Source of the DNA: a bacterium
GTDB lineage: Bacteria; Actinomycetota; Actinomycetes; Actinomycetales; Actinomycetaceae
Length of the DNA: 11,649 nt
Direction of reading: 5' to 3'
Assembly (NCBI GenBank): GCA_030544165.1
Contig: JAUNRP010000034.1
Location: 1-11,649 of the forward strand
This document shows, piece after piece, positions 7,576 to 11,649 of this stretch. The number at the start of each line of letters is the position of its first letter. Position 1 is the stretch's first letter. The notes below the pieces were generated by a model. The model saw only the letters and a list, made by a program, of their open reading frames with translations. It searched no databases and had not been told where the DNA came from. A program made the translations under genes and the position numbers.

Positions 7576-8599
7576 GCGTCTCTCCTTGATCCTCGATCAC
7601 CAGCCGCCCACCCTCACGCCGGGCCCTCACGAACCCCGGCAGGTGCGCGATGCCCTGTCCTCGGTACTCCACGAGGAGCCGGTCCACCGCCTCCACGTGC
7701 CGGCTCCCCACCGCGCCCCTCGCGCCGGGGGGCGCCACCCCCATTATGGCGCGGTGGACCACCCGGGTGCGCACGGCGTCCGGCAGCCGTTCCAGCCCGG
7801 CCACCTCCAGAGTCATCGACGACGACGGGGCGTGCGTTGCGTCGTCGTCCACCCTGGCCCGGGCGAGCGCCTCGTCCGCGAGCGCGTCCAGGTGGTCCGC
7901 GTCCGCGCGCAGCAGGTCCGCCGTGCGGGCGAGCGCGGGCACGACGCCCGGGCCGAGGGCCTCCTCGAGGGCCGGGATCACGGTGTGGCGGAGGGCCGAG
8001 CGCAGGAGGGGGCCGCCGTCCGCGCGGCGCCACGGGCCGTCCAGCGCGTTGGAGGGGTCCTGGAGGGGGGTAAGGCCGAGGTCCGTGCAGATGCCGGTGG
8101 TGTCCGCACGGGTGAGGGAGAGGAAGGGGCGGCGGTAGCGGCCGGTGGCGGGCGCCATGCCCGCGAGCGAGCGCGCCCCCGATCCGCGGGCGAGGCCCAG
8201 GAGGACCGTCTCCGCCTGGTCATCGAGGGTGTGGCCCAGGAGGACGATCCCCTCCGCGCCGGCGGCCTCGGTGAGCGCGGCGTACCGGGCGTCCCGCGCG
8301 GCGCCCTCGGGGCCGCCCCGGCCGGCCACCTGGGCCCGGCGCACCTCGGTGGGCAGGCCCAGGCGCTCGCAGGTGGCGGCGGCCCGGGCCGCGTCTGCGG
8401 CGGAGGTGGGCAGCAGCCCGTGATCCACGACGACGGCGCCCGCCACCCAGCCCTGGCGGGGCGCCACGTGGGCGAGGGTGGCGGCGAGGGCGAGGGAATC
8501 GGGGCCCCCGGAGCAGGCGACGAGCGCGCGGCTGCCGGGTGGGAGCGCGAGGGCCGCGACGGCGGTGCGCGCCCGGGCCACCCGCTCGGTGGGGCCCAT
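7556..8599 (-). CDS. tilS: tRNA(Ile)-lysidine synthetase
   Basis: TilS uses ATP and lysine to convert C34 of the CAU-anticodon tRNA(Ile) to lysidine, making it read AUA; it is cytosolic. The 347-residue protein has the N-type ATP pyrophosphatase P-loop SGGPDS (30-35), the VVVDHGLLP strand (57-64 region), the catalytic GHTLDDQAET segment (122-131) and DPSN (181-184). The DPSN region, normally followed closely by an Arg-Asn-Arg stretch, carries a Gly/Trp-rich spacer (186-198) before LLRSALRHTVIPAL. The helical domain follows with an Asp/Ser low-complexity linker at 250-261. It is shorter than the E. coli enzyme and resembles the compact actinobacterial form. The ATG at 8599 shares its A with the protease stop (TGATG). 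A TTG one codon earlier is possible. No Shine-Dalgarno is visible, so coupling is likely. Confidence 0.94.
   Translation of the reverse strand: MGPTERVARARTAVAALALPPGSRALVACSGGPDSLALAATLAHVAPRQGWVAGAVVVDHGLLPTSAADAARAAATCERLGLPTEVRRAQVAGRGGPEGAARDARYAALTEAAGAEGIVLLGHTLDDQAETVLLGLARGSGARSLAGMAPATGRYRRPFLSLTRADTTGICTDLGLTPLQDPSNALDGPWRRADGGPLLRSALRHTVIPALEEALGPGVVPALARTADLLRADADHLDALADEALARARVDDDATHAPSSSMTLEVAGLERLPDAVRTRVVHRAIMGVAPPGARGAVGSRHVEAVDRLLVEYRGQGIAHLPGFVRARREGGRLVIEDQGETRGREGR
7582..7587 (-). promoter_or_regulatory. Ribosome binding site fixing the GTG start of hpt
   Basis: AAGGAG on the minus strand lies six bases before GTG at 7575 and inside the tilS coding end. It supports a true 20-base overlap of tilS and hpt rather than a later start. 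Confidence 0.6.
7818..7849. repeat. Perfect 10-bp inverted repeat inside tilS
   Basis: GACGACGACG (7818-7827) and CGTCGTCGTC (7840-7849) are exact reverse complements around a 12-base spacer. They encode the Asp-Asp-Asp and Ser-Ser-Ser runs of the TilS linker (residues 251-261) and could form an mRNA hairpin. Two trinucleotide runs on opposite strands are also what low-complexity expansion would give. Confidence 0.7.
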
Positions 8600-9612
8600 C
8601 AACCGTGGACGCGCGTGACCCAGCGCCCTGGCTGGTGGATCTCGTCCGGTTGCGGGAGGTTCTCCGGCGCGGCCCAGACGGCGTTGAGGCCCTCGTGGCC
8701 CACCTGTCCCACCACGCCGCGCACGAACGCGGCGCCATCGCGGTACTGGTTGAGCTTCTCGGACATTCCGGTGACGCGGCGGACCACGGTGTCCAGGAGG
8801 CCCACGCCATCGCGGCGGCGCTCGAAGGCGGCGCGGATGCGGCGCACGGAGGGGATGCGGGCCGGGCCCACCTCGTCCATCACCACGTCCGCGTGGCCCT
8901 CCAGCAGGCTCATGATCGCCACGAGGGCGTCCATCTCCTCCCGCTCCTCCTCGGTGAGGAGGGCGTCGAGGAGCGATCCGGCGCCGTCCTTCCCGCGCAC
9001 CAGGTCCGTGATGGCACCCACGGCGGACTTCACGCGGGAGGGGCCGGAGTCCACGTTACCGATGCTCGAGGTCACCGCCTGGATGCGGCCGAGCAGGTGC
9101 TCGGAGAGCCAGGGCGCCGCAGCGAACTGGACGGCGTGGGTCTGCTCGTGCAGGCACACCCAGAGGCGGAAGTCCATCACGTCCAGATCGAGCTGCCGCT
9201 CGATCTGGACCACGTTGGGGGCCACGAGCAGGAGGCGGCCATCGCTCATGTAGGGATCGAACTGGCCGAGCACCCGCGTGGAGAGCACGGAGAGGAGCGC
9301 CCCGGTCTCCTCTGCGGCGAGGCGGGCCTGGAGGCGGTTCTCGAGGGCGAGCGCGGGCTGGGCGATCGTGGCGAACAGCTCCGCGTTGGCCTCGCTCCAC
9401 CGGGCCCGGTCCACCACGTAGACGGGGTAGGAGGCGGCAATGCGGGCGGCGTGGTGGAGGCCCGTGATCCCGGCAACGAGCTCGGGGGCGCTGGCGGCCG
9501 CGCGGCGCAGTGAGGCGACCACCCCGCGCAGTGAGGCACGGGTTCCAGAGGGTCCGGCGGGAGCGAGCTGCCCGGCTCGCCGCGCGGAGATCTCCCAGGG
9601 AAGAACGGTCAT
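8599..9612 (-). CDS. Zincin-like metalloprotease, Zincin_2/DUF2342 family
   Basis: This is a 337-residue predicted soluble protein of the actinobacterial family often labelled zinc-dependent metalloprotease or coenzyme F420 biosynthesis-associated protein. The key evidence is the zincin motif HEQTH (155-159), preceded by the conserved VMDFRLWVCL strand, and a downstream SLLEGHADVVMDEVGP segment (236-250), whose Glu238 is the likely third zinc ligand. PNVVQIERQLDLD (132-144) and a C-terminal QYRDGAAFVRGVVGQVGHEGLNAVW stretch (about 289-313) also fit the family as I know it. No signal peptide or transmembrane helix is seen. The ATG at 9612 lies 38 bases after the dacB stop, without a clear Shine-Dalgarno; an in-frame GTG at 9630 is an alternative. 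Substrate and physiological role are unknown, and nothing here indicates F420 synthesis. Its position between dacB and tilS is a common actinobacterial arrangement. Confidence 0.9.
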   Translation of the reverse strand: MTVLPWEISARRAGQLAPAGPSGTRASLRGVVASLRRAAASAPELVAGITGLHHAARIAASYPVYVVDRARWSEANAELFATIAQPALALENRLQARLAAEETGALLSVLSTRVLGQFDPYMSDGRLLLVAPNVVQIERQLDLDVMDFRLWVCLHEQTHAVQFAAAPWLSEHLLGRIQAVTSSIGNVDSGPSRVKSAVGAITDLVRGKDGAGSLLDALLTEEEREEMDALVAIMSLLEGHADVVMDEVGPARIPSVRRIRAAFERRRDGVGLLDTVVRRVTGMSEKLNQYRDGAAFVRGVVGQVGHEGLNAVWAAPENLPQPDEIHQPGRWVTRVHG

Positions 9613-9650
9613 GGACCCACGGTATGCCACGCCGCGGCCGGGCGCGGTTG

Positions 9651-11003
9651 TTAGGCGTTCTCTGTGAGCGCAGCCACCAACTGGTCCACACGGAGGCGGG
9701 CCCCCCACACGCCCCCGGGTTCGAGCCCGGCGGCCACCACGGAGAACGTCAGGCGCGCGCCCGAGCGGGCCTCGATCAGTCCGGTGAGGGAGACCACGGT
9801 GGCGAGCGTCCCCGTCTTGGCGCGCACCTCGCCAGCCGCCGCCATGATCCGGTCCGAGAGCGTCCCGTCCAGGTAGGAGATCGGGAAGCCCTCCACCATG
9901 GAATCGAGCCGCGGGTTGGCCCCGGAGAGGGCGAGCTGCACCGTCTCCACGAGCAGGTCCGGGGAGATGAGGTTCTCGCTGGCGAGCCCGCACGTGTCCG
10001 CGAGGTAGAGGCCCGTGGCGGGCAGTCCGAGGGCTGCGATCTCTGCCGTGACGGCGGCGGCCGCCGCGGCCGCCGTGGAGCCCTCGCCCCGAGCGATCGC
10101 CACGTGGCGGGCGAGGGCCTCGGAGACCGAGTTGTTGGAGGTCTTGAGCATCCACGCCGTGACCTCCTCCACGGTGGCGGACTCCACCACCCCCACGAGC
10201 GCAGCGCCCTCAGGGGCGGCCATGCGGGTGGGTGAACCCTCGACGGTGATTCCCTGCGTGGCCAGTTCTCCGGCGAACAGCTCGGCGGTGTAGATGGTGT
10301 AGTCCCGGTCAGAGACGAACTCGGCGCCGTCCATCCCCCCGCGCACGGCCAGCGGGGTCATCCGGATGACCCACCGGTAGTCGAGGTGGTTCCACACGTC
10401 CACGCCGTCCCCCTCGAAGAGGGTGTCATCCACGCCCAGGGAGATCGTGGTGATGCCACGGGACTTCAGGGCCGTGGCGGTCTGCTCGGCCAGCACGGTG
10501 AGCGAGGCGCGCCCGTCCGCACCCTCGGCGGGTTCCCCCACGCCGAGCAGCAGGTCTCCCCCGCCCACCAGGACGATCGTGGAATCGGCGAGCACCGTCG
10601 TCGTCGAGAATGTGTGGGCAGGACCAAGGCGGGCGAGCGTGGCCGCCGCGGTCAGGACCTTGGTGGAGGAGGCCGGGGGGCCGAGCTGGGTGGGATTGTG
10701 GGAGGCGATCCGGGCCCCGGTGGAGGCGTCACGGATGTCCACGGCCACGCGCGGGCCCACCTCGGGCTGCGCCACGAACTCCGCGAGGATCCCGGTCACA
10801 TCGGCGGGGGTGACGGACTCGATCGCGAACGGGGCGGGATCGGCGGCCGCAGGCTGGACCACCGGGACCGGGTGGGGGGCGGGATCGGAGATGACCGGGC
10901 GGGTGGTGAGGGGTCCGGGGACGATGTCGGCGCCGTCGAGGGCCACATAGCCCCCAACGAGGGCGAGCGCGAGGATCGGCGCCACGATTCTTCCGAGCTT
11001 CAC
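9651..11003 (-). CDS. dacB: D-alanyl-D-alanine carboxypeptidase/endopeptidase (PBP4-type, peptidase S13)
   Basis: This class C penicillin-binding protein trims or cleaves peptidoglycan peptides outside the membrane. The 450 residues begin with a short basic stretch and a hydrophobic segment (about 5-22), a signal peptide or anchor without an obvious AxA cleavage site. A Pro/Ala-rich linker follows to about residue 58. The catalytic triad motifs are in order: SSTK (112-115), with Ser112 as nucleophile and Lys115; SNN (289-291); and KTG (396-398). The family's DGSGL motif reads DTCGL (336-340). An Ala run (311-317) lies in a helix. About 175 residues separate SxxK and SxN, shorter than in E. 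coli DacB. The start is GTG at 11003, with a strong GGAGG six bases upstream; a frame opening at 11040 on this strand is out of phase. It heads the leftward cluster and is divergent from ppa. Confidence 0.95.
   Translation of the reverse strand: MKLGRIVAPILALALVGGYVALDGADIVPGPLTTRPVISDPAPHPVPVVQPAAADPAPFAIESVTPADVTGILAEFVAQPEVGPRVAVDIRDASTGARIASHNPTQLGPPASSTKVLTAAATLARLGPAHTFSTTTVLADSTIVLVGGGDLLLGVGEPAEGADGRASLTVLAEQTATALKSRGITTISLGVDDTLFEGDGVDVWNHLDYRWVIRMTPLAVRGGMDGAEFVSDRDYTIYTAELFAGELATQGITVEGSPTRMAAPEGAALVGVVESATVEEVTAWMLKTSNNSVSEALARHVAIARGEGSTAAAAAAAVTAEIAALGLPATGLYLADTCGLASENLISPDLLVETVQLALSGANPRLDSMVEGFPISYLDGTLSDRIMAAAGEVRAKTGTLATVVSLTGLIEARSGARLTFSVVAAGLEPGGVWGARLRVDQLVAALTENA
10061..10076. 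repeat. Very GC-rich alanine-codon run in dacB
   Basis: A stretch of GGC/GCC repeats at about 10052-10077 encodes the DacB Ala run (residues 311-317 and nearby). It contains two overlapping-type GCGGCCGC octamers and is self-complementary in many registers, so it could slip in replication and be hard to sequence. Confidence 0.5.
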
Positions 11004-11007
11004 GCCT

Positions 11008-11015
11008 CTCCTCCC
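11008..11015 (-). promoter_or_regulatory. Ribosome binding site of dacB
   Basis: The minus strand reads GGGAGGAG, with the GGAGG core six bases before GTG at 11003. It settles the start codon and matches the signal-like N-terminus that follows. Confidence 0.65.
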
Positions 11016-11101
11016 ACGCGCACATCGATTCTCCGCTCACAGACTAGTCTGGGACTCGAAGCGAAACCCCCCAGCGCGCCGGATGGCGCGAACGGCGCAT
11101 G

Positions 11102-11109
11102 AGGAAGGA
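11102..11109 (+). promoter_or_regulatory. Ribosome binding site deciding the GTG start of ppa
   Basis: AGGAAGGA lies seven bases before the GTG at 11117 and within the codons that an ATG start at 11099 would use. The ATG itself has no purine-rich element upstream, so GTG is the better start. Confidence 0.6.
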
Positions 11110-11116
11110 CTTGGAC

Positions 11117-11611
11117 GTGGAGTTCGACGTCACTATCGAGATCCCGAAGGGGAACCGGAACAAGTACGAGGTGGACCACGAGACCGGCCGCATCCGTCTG
11201 GACCGGATGCTGTTCACCTCCACCCGGTACCCCGATGACTACGGGTTCATCGATGACACCCTCGGCGAGGACGGCGATCCGCTGGATGCGCTCGTGCTGC
11301 TGGAGGAGCCCACCTTCCCCGGATGCGTGATCCGGTGCCGGGCGCTCGGCATGTTCCGCATGACCGATGAGGCCGGCGGCGATGACAAGGTGCTGTGCGT
11401 GCCGGCGGGAGACCAGCGGGCGTCATGGCGCACGGACATCGAGGACGTCTCGGAGTTCCACCGCCTCGAGATCCAGCACTTCTTCGAGGTCTACAAGGAC
11501 CTCGAGCCCGGCAAGTCCGTGGAGGGCGCCCACTGGGTGGGCCGTGAGGGTGCGGAGGAGGAGATTCGTAACTCCTACCAGCGCGCCAAGGACCAGGGGT
11601 ACGGGCACTGA
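11117..11611 (+). CDS. ppa: Inorganic pyrophosphatase (family I, soluble)
   Basis: This cytosolic Mg-dependent enzyme hydrolyses pyrophosphate, pulling biosynthetic reactions forward. The protein from GTG at 11117 has 164 residues, the usual size, and begins with the family's typical MEFDVTIEIPKG. All catalytic residues expected from the E. coli enzyme are found: Glu8, Lys16, Arg30, Tyr42, the metal-binding signature DGDPLD (52-57; Asp52, Asp54, Asp57), Asp84, Asp89 and Lys91 in GGDDKV, and Tyr126-Lys127. An ATG at 11099 would add six residues (MRKDLD) but lacks a ribosome binding site and spoils the canonical N-terminus. It is the only gene here on the plus strand, divergent from dacB, and is followed by a hairpin. 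The adjacency of ppa and dacB is probably regional conservation rather than pathway linkage. Confidence 0.97.
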   Translation: MEFDVTIEIPKGNRNKYEVDHETGRIRLDRMLFTSTRYPDDYGFIDDTLGEDGDPLDALVLLEEPTFPGCVIRCRALGMFRMTDEAGGDDKVLCVPAGDQRASWRTDIEDVSEFHRLEIQHFFEVYKDLEPGKSVEGAHWVGREGAEEEIRNSYQRAKDQGYGH

Positions 11612-11632
11612 GTCTCGCGCGGTTTCCGTCGC

Positions 11633-11649
11633 TGGGCTGGTTCAGCCCA
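11633..11649 (+). terminator. Hairpin after ppa, probable transcription terminator, cut by the window edge
   Basis: TGGGCTG (11633-11639) and CAGCCCA (11643-11649) form a perfect 7-bp stem with a three-base loop, starting 22 bases after the ppa stop. The window ends at the last base of the stem, so a longer stem and any following T-run cannot be seen. Position and GC content suit an intrinsic terminator of a high-GC organism. Confidence 0.55.

Larger units (their letters stand above)
11004..11116. promoter_or_regulatory. Divergent dacB/ppa promoter region with palindrome
   Basis: This 113-base region is the only place where transcription of dacB (leftward) and ppa (rightward) can start. A perfect 10-bp palindrome, AGACTAGTCT, stands at 11041-11050. 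Each strand reads TAGTCT, which fits the TAnnnT form of an actinobacterial -10 element; that would place leaders of roughly 30 bases before dacB and 60 before ppa. No convincing TTGACA-like -35 is present at 16-18 bases on either side. The palindrome could therefore be a shared -10, an operator, or both. The inference of promoters rests on gene orientation, not on a strong consensus. Confidence 0.45.

Noticed and set aside
4753..8073. A very long plus-strand open frame (about 1100 codons) opposite ftsH, hpt and tilS
   Set aside because: It is the antisense shadow of three well-supported genes. Its translation is rich in His, Arg, Gly and Leu with no recognisable domain, as expected when high-GC codon bias removes stops from the opposite strand.
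9715..9730. tRNA T-arm-like hairpin (CCGGG, loop TTCGAG, CCCGG)
   Set aside because: The loop has six bases instead of seven, no other tRNA arms are nearby, and the bases are codons of the conserved DacB C-terminal region.
11050..11066. TTCGAGTCCC on the minus strand, resembling a tRNA T-loop
   Set aside because: The flanking bases do not pair as a T-stem, and no acceptor, D or anticodon arm can be built around it.
1..11649. Possible novel defence, mobile or biosynthetic system
   Set aside because: All coding space is filled by recognisable core genes in a conserved order. No integrase, transposase, direct-repeat array, att-like duplication or composition break was seen.

Overview
The window is a GC-rich, densely packed piece of an actinobacterial chromosome. 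Gene content, order and the actinobacterial style of the proteins suggest a member of the Micrococcales or a close relative. The genus cannot be fixed from the sequence alone. Everything I can support is housekeeping. I see no mobile element, tRNA, rRNA, CRISPR array or defence system, and no stretch longer than about 115 bases without a gene.

Layout. Eleven genes run leftward on the minus strand from about 11003 to beyond position 1. In transcription order they are: a D-Ala-D-Ala carboxypeptidase/endopeptidase (dacB); a zincin-like metalloprotease of the Zincin_2/DUF2342 type; tRNA(Ile) lysidine synthetase (tilS); hypoxanthine phosphoribosyltransferase (hpt); the membrane AAA protease FtsH; GTP cyclohydrolase I (folE); dihydropteroate synthase (folP); a FolB-FolK fusion; a DUF3180 membrane protein; and two membrane-anchored bacterial PH-domain proteins. 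The last of these runs off the left edge. One gene, inorganic pyrophosphatase (ppa), points right from about 11117 and is followed by a hairpin at the right edge.

How it works together. folE, folP and folB-folK supply the committed pterin steps of folate synthesis, from GTP to dihydropteroate. Only the dihydroneopterin triphosphate dephosphorylation, pABA supply and later steps are missing here. tilS-hpt-ftsH is an old block also found in Firmicutes. dacB and the two PH-domain proteins act at the cell envelope. Many junctions overlap (GTGA, ATGA, TGATG, and 8- and 20-base overlaps), so the minus-strand genes are probably one translationally coupled operon or a few nested ones. The widest internal gap, 60 bases, lies between hpt and ftsH. 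The only divergent intergenic region (11004-11116) must hold the promoters of dacB and ppa and contains a perfect 10-bp palindrome.

Several starts are GTG rather than ATG (the left-edge PH protein, DUF3180, hpt, dacB and probably ppa). These were chosen from Shine-Dalgarno placement and overlap with the preceding gene. No undescribed system stands out. The points most worth a second look are the DUF3180/PH-domain tail on the folate genes, the hpt-ftsH gap, the divergent palindrome, and some motif variants in DacB and FolK.
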